Below are positions 47,900 to 56,010 of a stretch of DNA of 64,000 bases, one piece after another. Position numbers and translations under genes: made by a program. The DNA is taken from assembly GCF_014644455.1 (NCBI RefSeq), contig NZ_BMKS01000008.1, positions 1 through 64,000 on the forward strand. The letters run 5' to 3'. Under the pieces are notes generated by a model. It worked only from the letters and a program-made list of their open reading frames with translations, did no database searches and was not told the origin of the DNA. Source of the DNA: Caldovatus sediminis. Its GTDB lineage: Bacteria; Pseudomonadota; Alphaproteobacteria; Acetobacterales; Acetobacteraceae. Each line of letters starts with the position of its first letter. Positions within the stretch are counted from its first letter, which is position 1.

Positions 47900-48429
47900 C
47901 GGGCGTGCGGCCTCTCCGGTTCGATGCGGATGGCGGGAGCATCGGCGCTGCCCGCGCGGAAGGCAACGCGCCGCGGGAACGGGCAGCGCGAGGACCGCCG
48001 GCCTCGGTGGCGCGGCCGGCGGCTGGCAGCCGACGCGCTGCAGTGCTGCCGCGCCGTTGCGTTCCGCGCGGGGCGCGGGGAGACGTTGCACGCCGCATTC
48101 CCGACTCGGGCGGCGAGTCCTGCGAATGGCGCGGGGCCCGCGATGCCGCCATGCGGCGGCGCGGCGCTCGCGGATGGGGCGGGTGGGGGAACCGTGGTGC
48201 CGACGGCGCGCTTCGTCGCACGGACACCACGGCATTGTCGCATTGGCAACAACGTCAGTGGTATGATGAGTGCATGGGGGAGGGCGATCGCGCGGCACGC
48301 TACGCGGTGGGCGCGGCGCCGACCGGGTCGGCCAGGGGACTATCGGCCACGGTCAATTGACCCGGCGGATGTCAGCCAAGCAATTCCGCGGGCGTTCCAG
48401 TGGACGCGCCGCCTCCGGAGGGCCGGTTG
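47900..48429. other. Divergent control region before prkA
   Basis: No convincing gene. Near 48232-48267 the base composition falls and GCATTGTCGCATTGGC shows a repeat of GCATTG with a period of 8; TTGGCA (48243-48248) and TATGAT (48262-48267) look like promoter boxes but are only 13 bases apart. This is the most likely place for the promoter of the prkA operon. A GTG at 48400 in frame with prkA is not preferred (see prkA). Confidence 0.4.
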
Positions 48430-50388
48430 ATGCTGATCACGTCTTACGCCGTGGATGACCTGTTCGCCAGTTTCGCGCGCAGCTACGAGCAGCGGCGGGA
48501 GACCGAGCTCTCTCTCGCCGAGTACCTGGAAGGCTGCCGGCGCGATCCGATGATGTACGCCAGCGCGGCCGAGCGCATGCTCGCCGCGATCGGTGAGCCC
48601 GAGGTCATCGACACCTCGAAGGACCCGCGGCTCGGGCGCATCTTCCTCAACCGCACCATCCGGCGCTACCCGGCCTTCTCCGAGTTCTACGGCATGGAGG
48701 AGACGATCGAGCGGATCGTCGGCTTCTTCCGCCACGCCGCGCAGGGGCTCGAGGAGCGCAAGCAGATCCTCTACCTGCTCGGCCCGGTCGGCGGCGGCAA
48801 GTCCTCGCTCGCCGAGCGCCTGAAGGCGCTGATGGAGGTCGAGCCGATCTACGTGCTCAAGGCGGGCGACCAGATCTCGCCCGTGTTCGAGAGCCCGCTC
48901 GGCCTCTTCGACCCGGAGCGCATGGGCCCCGTGCTCGAGGACCGCTACGGCATCCCGCGCCGGCGGCTGACCGGGTTCATGAGCCCCTGGGCGGTGAAGC
49001 GGCTCGACGAGTTCCGCGGCGACCTCTCCCGCTTCCGGGTGGTGAAGGTCCACCCCTCGCGCCTGCGCCAGATCGCCGTCGCCAAGACCGAGCCGGGCGA
49101 CGAGAACAACCAGGACATCTCCTCGCTCGTCGGCAAGGTGGACATCCGCCGGCTCGAGACCTACGCGCAGAACGATCCGGACGCCTACTCCTTCTCCGGC
49201 GGCCTGAACCGCGCCAACCAGGGCCTGCTCGAGTTCGTCGAGATGTTCAAGGCGCCGATCAAGATGCTGCACCCGCTGCTGACCGCGACGCAGGAGGGCA
49301 GCTACATCGGCACCGAGAACATCGGCGCCATCCCCTTCCAGGGCATCATCATGGCCCACTCCAACGAGGCGGAGTGGCAGACCTTCAAGAACAACCGCAA
49401 CAACGAGGCCTTCATCGACCGCATCTACGTCATCAAGGTCCCGTACTGCCTGCGCGTGACGGAGGAGCAGAAGATCTACGAGAAGCTCGTGCGCGGCAGC
49501 GAGCTCGCCGGCACCCCCTGCGCGCCCGGCACGCTCGAGATGCTGGCCCGCTTCTCGGTGCTCTCGCGCCTGCGCCGGCACGAGAACTCCAACCTCTACG
49601 CGAAGATGCGCGTCTACGACGGCGAGAGCCTGAAGGAGACCGACCCGCGCGCCCGCTCGCTCCAGGAGTACAAGGACGCCGCCGGGCCGGACGAGGGCAT
49701 GGACGGCATCTCCACCCGATTCGCCTTCAAGGTGCTCGCCGCCACCTTCAACCACGACACGCAGGAGATCGCGGCCGATCCGGTGCACCTGATGTACGTG
49801 CTGGAGCAGCAGATCCGGCGCGAGCAGTTCCCGGAGGACACCGAGAAGCGCTACCTGGAGTTCATCAAGGGCGAGCTCGCCCCGCGCTACGCGGAGTTCA
49901 TCGGCAACGAGATCCAGAAGGCGTACCTCGAAAGCTACCACGACTACGGGCAGAACCTGTTCGACCGCTACGTCGCCTACGCCGACGCCTGGATCGAGGA
50001 CCAGGACTTCAAGGACCCGGACACCGGGCAGCTCCTCAACCGCGAGATGCTCAACCTGGAGCTGACGAAGATCGAGAAGCCCGCCGGCATCGCCAACCCG
50101 AAGGACTTCCGGAACGAGGTCGTGAAGTTCGCGTTGCGCTCGCGCGCCAACAATGGCGGGCGCAACCCCTCCTGGACCAGCTACGAGAAGATCCGGGAGG
50201 TGATCGAGCGGCGCATGTTCAGCCAGGTGGAGGAGCTGTTGCCGGTGATCTCCTTCGGCTCGAAGCGCGACAGCGAGACGGAGAAGAAGCACGCCGAGTT
50301 CGTCGAGCGCATGGTCTCCCGCGGGTACACCCAGCGCCAGGTCCGCCGCCTGGTCGAGTGGTACATGCGGGTGAAGCAGGCGGGCTGA
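48430..50388 (+). CDS. prkA: PrkA-family serine protein kinase/AAA+ protein
   Basis: A 652-residue PrkA (YeaG) protein: an N-terminal AAA+ domain with Walker A GPVGGGKSS (about residues 118-126) and a C-terminal kinase-like domain. It is reported in the literature as a serine protein kinase or a protease-like AAA+ factor involved in stationary-phase and stress adaptation. The segment YTQRQVRRLVEWYMRVKQAG at the end is typical. ATG 48430 is preferred over GTG 48400, because GGAGGG lies eight bases before it. First gene of a three-gene operon with yeaH and spoVR. Confidence 0.93.
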   Translation: MLITSYAVDDLFASFARSYEQRRETELSLAEYLEGCRRDPMMYASAAERMLAAIGEPEVIDTSKDPRLGRIFLNRTIRRYPAFSEFYGMEETIERIVGFFRHAAQGLEERKQILYLLGPVGGGKSSLAERLKALMEVEPIYVLKAGDQISPVFESPLGLFDPERMGPVLEDRYGIPRRRLTGFMSPWAVKRLDEFRGDLSRFRVVKVHPSRLRQIAVAKTEPGDENNQDISSLVGKVDIRRLETYAQNDPDAYSFSGGLNRANQGLLEFVEMFKAPIKMLHPLLTATQEGSYIGTENIGAIPFQGIIMAHSNEAEWQTFKNNRNNEAFIDRIYVIKVPYCLRVTEEQKIYEKLVRGSELAGTPCAPGTLEMLARFSVLSRLRRHENSNLYAKMRVYDGESLKETDPRARSLQEYKDAAGPDEGMDGISTRFAFKVLAATFNHDTQEIAADPVHLMYVLEQQIRREQFPEDTEKRYLEFIKGELAPRYAEFIGNEIQKAYLESYHDYGQNLFDRYVAYADAWIEDQDFKDPDTGQLLNREMLNLELTKIEKPAGIANPKDFRNEVVKFALRSRANNGGRNPSWTSYEKIREVIERRMFSQVEELLPVISFGSKRDSETEKKHAEFVERMVSRGYTQRQVRRLVEWYMRVKQAG

Positions 50389-50427
50389 CGCCCAGGCGCG
50401 GAAAAGGCCCACGCGGAGCGGAGTGCG

Positions 50428-51738
50428 ATGTACATCATCGATCGCCGCCTCAATCCCGGCGGGAAGAGCCTCGCCAACCGGCAGCGCTTCCTCCGCCGCG
50501 CCAAGGCGCTGGTGCGCGAGGCCGTGCGCGAGAGCGCGGGCAGCCGGAGCGTGAAGGACTCCGAGCAGGGCGCCACCGTGACGATCCCCGGCTCGGGCGT
50601 GCGCGAGCCGACCTTCCATCGCGCCCCCGGTGGACGGCGCGAGCACGTGCTCCCCGGCAACAAGGAGTACGTCGAGGGCCAGACCATCCCCCGCCCGCCC
50701 GCCGGCGGCGGGGCGGGCGGCAGCGAGGGCAGCCCCGACGGCGGCGGCGAGGACGCCTTCCGCTTCGCCCTCACCCACGAGGAGTTCCTCGATCTGTTCC
50801 TCGAGGATCTCGAGCTTCCCGACCTCGCGAAGCGCCGGTTCACCGACGGGGAGGCGAGGACCTGGCGGCGCGCCGGCTACTCGATCTCCGGCTCGCCGGC
50901 CAATCTGGCGCTGGTCAAGACGCTGCGCAACAGCCTCTCGCGCCGCATCGCGCTCCGACGCCCCAAGCCGGGCGAGGTCGACCGGCTGGAGGCCGAGCGC
51001 GACGCGGCCGAGATGCTCGGCGACGCCGAGCGGCTGGAGGCGGCGCTGCAGGAGCTCGCCCAGGCGCGGCGGCGCAGCCAGCGCATCCCCTACATCGACC
51101 CGATCGACGTGCGCTACCGGCAGTTCCTGCCGGAGCCGAAGCCGATCGCCCAGGCGGTGATGTTCTGCCTGATGGACGTCTCCGGCTCCATGACGGAGCA
51201 CATGAAGGACCTGGCGAAGCGCTTCTACCTTTTGCTCTACATCTTCCTCAAGCGGCGCTACCGCCACGTGGACATCGTCTTCATCCGCCACACCCACGAG
51301 GCGAAGGAGGTGGACGAGGAGACCTTCTTCCGCAGCCCCGAGACGGGCGGCACGGTCGTCTCGACCGCGCTCGAGGAGATGCTGAAGGTGGTGGCGGCGC
51401 GCTACAGCCCGCGCGACTGGAACATCTACGCCGCGCAGGCCTCGGACGGCGACAACACCACCTCGGACAACGAGCGCACGGCGCGGCTGCTCGCCGAGCA
51501 GATCCTGCCGATCTGCCAATACTACGCCTATCTCGAGGTCGGGCGCGAGGACGGCATGCACCCGGTGGGTTTCATCCCCCGCGAGAGCGACCTCTGGCGG
51601 ACCTACGGCACGCTGCGCAAGGAGGGCCATCCGCTCGCGATGCGCAAGGTGCGCCATCGCCGCGAGATCTACCCCGTCTTCCGCGACCTGTTCCGGAAGG
51701 GAGCCGACGCGACGAAGGAGGCAAGGGCCACGCCATGA
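50428..51738 (+). CDS. yeaH: YeaH/YhbH family protein (DUF444)
   Basis: A 436-residue DUF444 protein with a von Willebrand A-like domain in its C-terminal half: the MIDAS-type DVSGSMTEHMK motif, then RRYRHVDIVFIRHTHEAKEVDEE and NIYAAQASDGDNTTSDN. The N-terminal part has the family start YIIDRRLNPGGKSLANRQRF and a Gly-rich linker (about residues 92-110). It is thought to work with PrkA and SpoVR in a stress pathway; the molecular role is not known. Starts 39 bases after prkA and overlaps spoVR by four bases (ATGA). Confidence 0.93.
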   Translation: MYIIDRRLNPGGKSLANRQRFLRRAKALVREAVRESAGSRSVKDSEQGATVTIPGSGVREPTFHRAPGGRREHVLPGNKEYVEGQTIPRPPAGGGAGGSEGSPDGGGEDAFRFALTHEEFLDLFLEDLELPDLAKRRFTDGEARTWRRAGYSISGSPANLALVKTLRNSLSRRIALRRPKPGEVDRLEAERDAAEMLGDAERLEAALQELAQARRRSQRIPYIDPIDVRYRQFLPEPKPIAQAVMFCLMDVSGSMTEHMKDLAKRFYLLLYIFLKRRYRHVDIVFIRHTHEAKEVDEETFFRSPETGGTVVSTALEEMLKVVAARYSPRDWNIYAAQASDGDNTTSDNERTARLLAEQILPICQYYAYLEVGREDGMHPVGFIPRESDLWRTYGTLRKEGHPLAMRKVRHRREIYPVFRDLFRKGADATKEARATP

Positions 51739-53285
51739 GCGCTGACGGCGGTTTCGGTCGCCTGCTCTATCCGGGCGCCGACTGGGACTTCGCCACCATC
51801 CGGCGCGTGTACGACGCGATCGAGGAGATCGCCCTCGGCGAGCTCGGCCTCGACACCTACCCGAACCAGATCGAGGTGATCAGCGCCGAGCAGATGCTCG
51901 ACGCCTACGCCTCGAACGGCATGCCGCTGCTCTACCGGCACTGGTCCTTCGGCAAGCGCTTCGCCCGGAACGAGGGGCTGTACCGCCGCGGCTTCCAGGG
52001 CCTCGCCTACGAGATCGTCATCAACTCCTCGCCGTGCATCTCCTACATCATGGAGGAGAATACGGCGACGATGCAGGCGCTGGTGATCGCGCACGCCGCG
52101 TTCGGCCACAACCACTTCTTCAAGAACAACTACCTGTTCCGCCAGTGGACCGACGCCGAGGGCATCCTGCCCTACCTCGACTTCGCCAAGGGCTACGTCG
52201 CGCAGTGCGAGGAGCGCCACGGCCACGCCGCGGTCGAGCGGGTACTCGACGCCGCCCACGCGCTGATGAGCCACGGCGTGCACCGCTACCCGCGCCGCAA
52301 GCGCCCGGACCTGCGCTCCGAGGAGCGGCGCGAGCGCGAGCGGCGCGAGCACGAGGAGCGGGTTTTCAACGACCTCTGGCGCACCGTGCCGGCGAAGCCG
52401 GGCGGCCCCCCCGCACCCTCGCTCGACGAGGCCCGGCGGCGGGCGCTGCTGGAGCTGCCGCAGGAGAACATCCTCTACTTCCTCGAGAAGGCCGCGCCGC
52501 GTCTCAAGCCCTGGCAGCGCGAGATCCTGCGCATCGTCCGCCACGTCGCGCAGTACTTCTACCCGCAGTCGCAGACCAAGCTGATGAACGAGGGTTGCGC
52601 CACCTGGGTGCACTATCAGATCATGAATCGGCTGCACGAGCGCGGGCAGATCTCGGACGGCCATTTCATGGAATTCCTCCACTCCCACACCAACGTCGTG
52701 TTCCAGCCGGAATTCGACGATCCGCGCTTCTCCGGCATCAACCCCTACGCCCTCGGCTTCGCGATGATGGAGGACATCGCGCGCATCGCCACCAGCCCGA
52801 CCGAGGAGGACCGCGAGTGGTTCCCCGACTTCGCGGGCTGTGGCGACGCGCTCGGCGTACTGCGCCACGCCTGGGCGAACTACCGCGACGAGAGCTTCGT
52901 CTCGCAGTTCCTGAGCCCCGCGCTGATTCGGCGACTGCGTCTGTTCTACCTCGTGGACGACTCCGAGGAGGACCACCTCGAGGTCGCGGCGATCCATGAC
53001 GAGCGCGGGTTCCGCCGCGTGCGCCGCGCCCTCTCGCGGCAGTACGACGTCGGCCACCAGGACCCGGACATCCAGGTCGTGGACGTGGACCTCGCCGGCG
53101 ACCGCAGGCTGATCCTGCATCACCGCGCGCCCGACCGGCGGCTGCTCGACGCCGAGGACGCGCGCCTCGTGCTGCAGCACCTCGCCGACCTATGGGGCTA
53201 CGACGTCGTGCTCAAGGAGATCGACCCGAAGACCGAGGCGGTGCTCAAGGAGCACCACGCCTCGGCGCGGCCGGGGATGTTCTGA
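51735..53285 (+). CDS. SpoVR family protein
   Basis: A 516-residue SpoVR-like protein. Landmarks: DWDFATIRRVYDAIEEIA, TYPNQIEVISAEQMLDAY, YRHWSFGKRF, YEIVINSSPCISYIMEEN, FGHNHFFKNNYLF and the C-terminal QTKLMNEGCATWVHYQIMN. The first-named member affects cortex formation in Bacillus spores, but the family is widespread in non-sporulating proteobacteria, always near prkA and yeaH. The HNHFFKNN histidines could bind metal. Function unknown. Last gene of the operon, coupled by the ATGA overlap. Confidence 0.93.
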   Translation: MSADGGFGRLLYPGADWDFATIRRVYDAIEEIALGELGLDTYPNQIEVISAEQMLDAYASNGMPLLYRHWSFGKRFARNEGLYRRGFQGLAYEIVINSSPCISYIMEENTATMQALVIAHAAFGHNHFFKNNYLFRQWTDAEGILPYLDFAKGYVAQCEERHGHAAVERVLDAAHALMSHGVHRYPRRKRPDLRSEERRERERREHEERVFNDLWRTVPAKPGGPPAPSLDEARRRALLELPQENILYFLEKAAPRLKPWQREILRIVRHVAQYFYPQSQTKLMNEGCATWVHYQIMNRLHERGQISDGHFMEFLHSHTNVVFQPEFDDPRFSGINPYALGFAMMEDIARIATSPTEEDREWFPDFAGCGDALGVLRHAWANYRDESFVSQFLSPALIRRLRLFYLVDDSEEDHLEVAAIHDERGFRRVRRALSRQYDVGHQDPDIQVVDVDLAGDRRLILHHRAPDRRLLDAEDARLVLQHLADLWGYDVVLKEIDPKTEAVLKEHHASARPGMF

Positions 53286-53302
53286 CGCGTGCGGCGCCGC
53301 CC

Positions 53303-54058
53303 TCAGTAGGTGGCGCGGCCGCCGGTAATGTCGAACACCGCGCCGGTGGAGAAGGAGCACTCCTCGGAGGCGAGCCAGCACACCAGCGCGGCGATCTCCT
53401 CGACCCGCACGAAGCGGCCCATCGGGATCTTCGAGAGCATGTAGGCGATCTGCGCCTCGCTCATTTGCCGGAAGAGCTCCGTCTGCGCCGCTGCGGGCGT
53501 GACGCAGTTCACCAGCACGCCCTTGCCTACCAGCTCCTTGGCCATGGACTTGGTCAGCCCGATCAGGCCGGCCTTCGAGGCGCTGTAGTGCGAGGCGTTC
53601 GGGTTGCCCTCCTTGCCCGCGACCGAGGCGATGTTCACCACCCGGCCGTAGCCGGCGCGGATCATCTCCGGCACCACGGCGCGGCTGACCAGGTAGGGCG
53701 CGACCAGGTTCACCTCGATCACGCGCCGCCATTCGGCCGGCGCGATCTCCCAGCTCGGCGCGTTGCCGCCGGTGATGCCGGCGTTGTTGACCAGCACGTC
53801 GATGCGCCCGCCATGCGCGGCGAGGGTGGCGCGCGTCGCCGCCGCCACCGCCGTCTCGTCCGTCAGCTCGACGGCGTGCGCGCTCACGGCACCCGCCGTC
53901 GCCAGAGCCGTGCGGGCCTGCTCGAGCCTGGTCGCATCGGCATCCCACAGCGCGACGGCGGCGCCCGAGGCAAGCGCCCGCTCCGCCACCGCGTAGCCGA
54001 TCCCGCGCGCCCCGCCCGTGATCACCGCCACCCGGCCCGTGAGGTCGATTCGGTTCAT
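53303..54058 (-). CDS. Short-chain dehydrogenase/reductase (FabG-like)
   Basis: A 251-residue SDR, convergent with spoVR (17 bases apart). The cofactor motif is ITGGARGIGYAVAE, followed by LWDADATRLEQ, where the aspartate after strand 2 indicates NAD(H). It has VLVNNAGITG, the IASVAGKEG serine region and YSASKAGLIG (YxxxK), and ends in the family ITGG. Substrate not readable; homologues include FabG-like ketoreductases and sugar dehydrogenases. ATG 54058 follows GAAGGGGG. Confidence 0.9.
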   Translation of the reverse strand: MNRIDLTGRVAVITGGARGIGYAVAERALASGAAVALWDADATRLEQARTALATAGAVSAHAVELTDETAVAAATRATLAAHGGRIDVLVNNAGITGGNAPSWEIAPAEWRRVIEVNLVAPYLVSRAVVPEMIRAGYGRVVNIASVAGKEGNPNASHYSASKAGLIGLTKSMAKELVGKGVLVNCVTPAAAQTELFRQMSEAQIAYMLSKIPMGRFVRVEEIAALVCWLASEECSFSTGAVFDITGGRATY

Positions 54059-54626
54059 CCTTGCCCCCTTCGCTCGGCCATGGAAGTCGCCGCCGCCATC
54101 CGCCGGCCCGCTGGCCGCCTGGCAGGCGGCCTCGGCGGAGCCGACCATGGCAGGCTGCCGCCGTCCAGCCGGGCGCGGTCGTCTTTCCCGCCGCATACCG
54201 TCGGACCGCGGCCGCAAACCCCCGCACCCTCTCGTGCGTCGCGCGGGCGTTCCGGACGTCCGCGTCAGGGGCGCCGCCGTCCGCGAACGCGACTGGGGCA
54301 TCGCCGCCCAGGCGCTGCCGCCGGCGCCGGTTCCGGGGCCCGCCGCCGGGGCGGGATCGCGGCGCTGCCGCGCGTCTCCGGGGATCGGGCTGCCGCTGCG
54401 CCGCCCAGCCCGGCGGCCACGCCCGGGCCGATCGCCAGGGCGCGGCGGAGCGGCACGCCATCCGAGCTTGCCGCCTTCCAGCGGAATGCTTCGACCCGCA
54501 TCCGACGGCGCCTCCCGCCAAGCGCGCTTGACGGCGCCTTGCGCAAACGACAGGTTGCGGCGATCTTCCCGGCGCGGCGCGCTCCCGGCTCCGCATGCGC
54601 CTGTGCAACCGGAACGGGCAGGACCA
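54059..54626. other. Control region upstream of the glycosyltransferase pair
   Basis: A minus-strand 120-codon frame (54265-54627) is Arg/Ala/Pro-rich and not convincing. TTGACG at 54528-54533 is a good -35, but no matching -10 was seen. There is nothing else of note. Confidence 0.4.
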
Positions 54627-55994
54627 TTGTTCTTCTCCCCCACCCGCGACCAGAACCGCCGCCCGCGCATCTACATTGATGGCTACAACCTGGCGCTCGA
54701 GCAGGGCACGGGGGTGGCGACTTATGCCCGCAACCTCTCCTTCGCGCTCCGCGACATCGGCGCCGAGGTCGGGGTGCTCTACGGTACGCGCGGCTCGACC
54801 ATCTCGCTCAATCCGCTGATCCGCGAGATCGCCTTCTTCGACCCGCTGGTCGGCCGCCCGTCGAAGCTCCAGCGCATCGTGCACACGATCCGCCGTATCA
54901 TGAGCACGCCGTTCGGCGAGATTGCGACTCGGGTGCCGGTGACCGGGCGCGTGATCAGCGCGCAGTTCCAGAGTCGCCTGCCGCATTTCGACCATCTCTG
55001 GAACGTGCAGAACCTGTTCCTGACCTCGCAGTTGCACTTCCGGATCTACCGCAGCCGGATGAACGTGCACTTCCGCTCCCCGCCGCAGGTCATGCACTGG
55101 ACCTATCCGCTCGCGCTCAAGGTCGCGGGGGCTCGCAACGTCTACACGATGCACGACCTGGTGCCGCTGCGCCTGCCCTACACGACGCTCGACAACAAGC
55201 GGCTCTATTTCCGCCTGGTGCGCCAGCTCGCCCGCCGCGCCGACCACATCGTGACCGTCTCCGAGTGCTCGCGGCGCGACATCGTCAACCTGCTCGGCGT
55301 GCCGGAGGAGAAGGTCACCAACACCTACCAGAGCGTCGAGATCCCGGCGAAGTACGCCGACAAGCCGCTCGACGAGGTGAAAATCGAGGTCGCCGGCAGC
55401 TTCGGGCTCGAGTTCAGGCGCTACTTCCTCTTCTTCGGCGCGATCGAGCCCAAGAAGAACGTCGGCCGCCTGATCGAGGCCTACCTCGCCTCCGGCGTCG
55501 AGGACCCGCTGGTCATCCTCGGCAGGAAGGCCTGGAAGTCGCGCCAGGAGCTGCGGCTGATCGTGGACAACGACCACATCCAGTACCTGCTGACGCGCGG
55601 CGACCGCACCATGACCAAGCAGCGCGTCATGCAGGTGGACTACGCGCCCTTCCCGCTGCTCGTCAGCCTGATCCGCGGCGCCAAGGCGGTGCTGTTCCCC
55701 TCCCTCTACGAGGGATTCGGGCTGCCGGCGCTCGAGGCGATGACCCTCGGGACGCCGGTGATGACCTCCAACACCGCCTCGATGCCAGAGGTCGTGGGCA
55801 ACGCAGCGCTGCAGGTCGATCCCTACGATGTGCGCGACATGGCCCAGGCGATCCGCGCGCTCGACGCCGACCCCGAGCTGCGCGGCCGCCTCTCCCAGGC
55901 CGGGCCGCAGCAGGCCGCCCAGTTCGGCGCCGAGCGCTACCGCCAGCGCCTGCGCGAGGCCTACGCGAAGGCCGGGGTGAAGTGGCCATCTTGA
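54627..55994 (+). CDS. Glycosyltransferase family 4 protein
   Basis: A 455-residue GT-B glycosyltransferase. It begins [26 protein letters not shown], a usual start for a GT4 group in alphaproteobacteria, and has the donor-site motifs [18 protein letters not shown] and [21 protein letters not shown] with EX7E. It likely makes an exopolysaccharide or O-antigen-like glycan; substrates unknown. The start is the TTG at 54627, as no ATG exists nearby and homologues begin just here (FFSPTR...). The next gene follows 16 bases on and is also a glycosyltransferase. Confidence 0.85.
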   Translation: MFFSPTRDQNRRPRIYIDGYNLALEQGTGVATYARNLSFALRDIGAEVGVLYGTRGSTISLNPLIREIAFFDPLVGRPSKLQRIVHTIRRIMSTPFGEIATRVPVTGRVISAQFQSRLPHFDHLWNVQNLFLTSQLHFRIYRSRMNVHFRSPPQVMHWTYPLALKVAGARNVYTMHDLVPLRLPYTTLDNKRLYFRLVRQLARRADHIVTVSECSRRDIVNLLGVPEEKVTNTYQSVEIPAKYADKPLDEVKIEVAGSFGLEFRRYFLFFGAIEPKKNVGRLIEAYLASGVEDPLVILGRKAWKSRQELRLIVDNDHIQYLLTRGDRTMTKQRVMQVDYAPFPLLVSLIRGAKAVLFPSLYEGFGLPALEAMTLGTPVMTSNTASMPEVVGNAALQVDPYDVRDMAQAIRALDADPELRGRLSQAGPQQAAQFGAERYRQRLREAYAKAGVKWPS

Positions 55995-56010
55995 GTCGCG
56001 GCATGGCCTG

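Noticed and set aside
47905-48360. Plus-strand 151-codon frame before prkA
   Set aside because: Composition is random-looking (Arg/Gly/Ala) and it has no ribosome-binding site or family match.
48400-48429. GTG start for prkA at 48400
   Set aside because: The ATG at 48430 has GGAGGG eight bases upstream and gives the usual family start; the ten extra residues (DAPPPEGRL region) look like leader sequence.
49374-51734. Extended plus-strand frame upstream of spoVR
   Set aside because: It is the other frame of prkA and yeaH, which are clearly real in their own frames; only the part from 51735 encodes SpoVR.
54265-54627. Minus-strand 120-codon frame between the SDR and the glycosyltransferase
   Set aside because: Arg/Ala/Pro-rich with no motif, and it would overlap the start of the glycosyltransferase.
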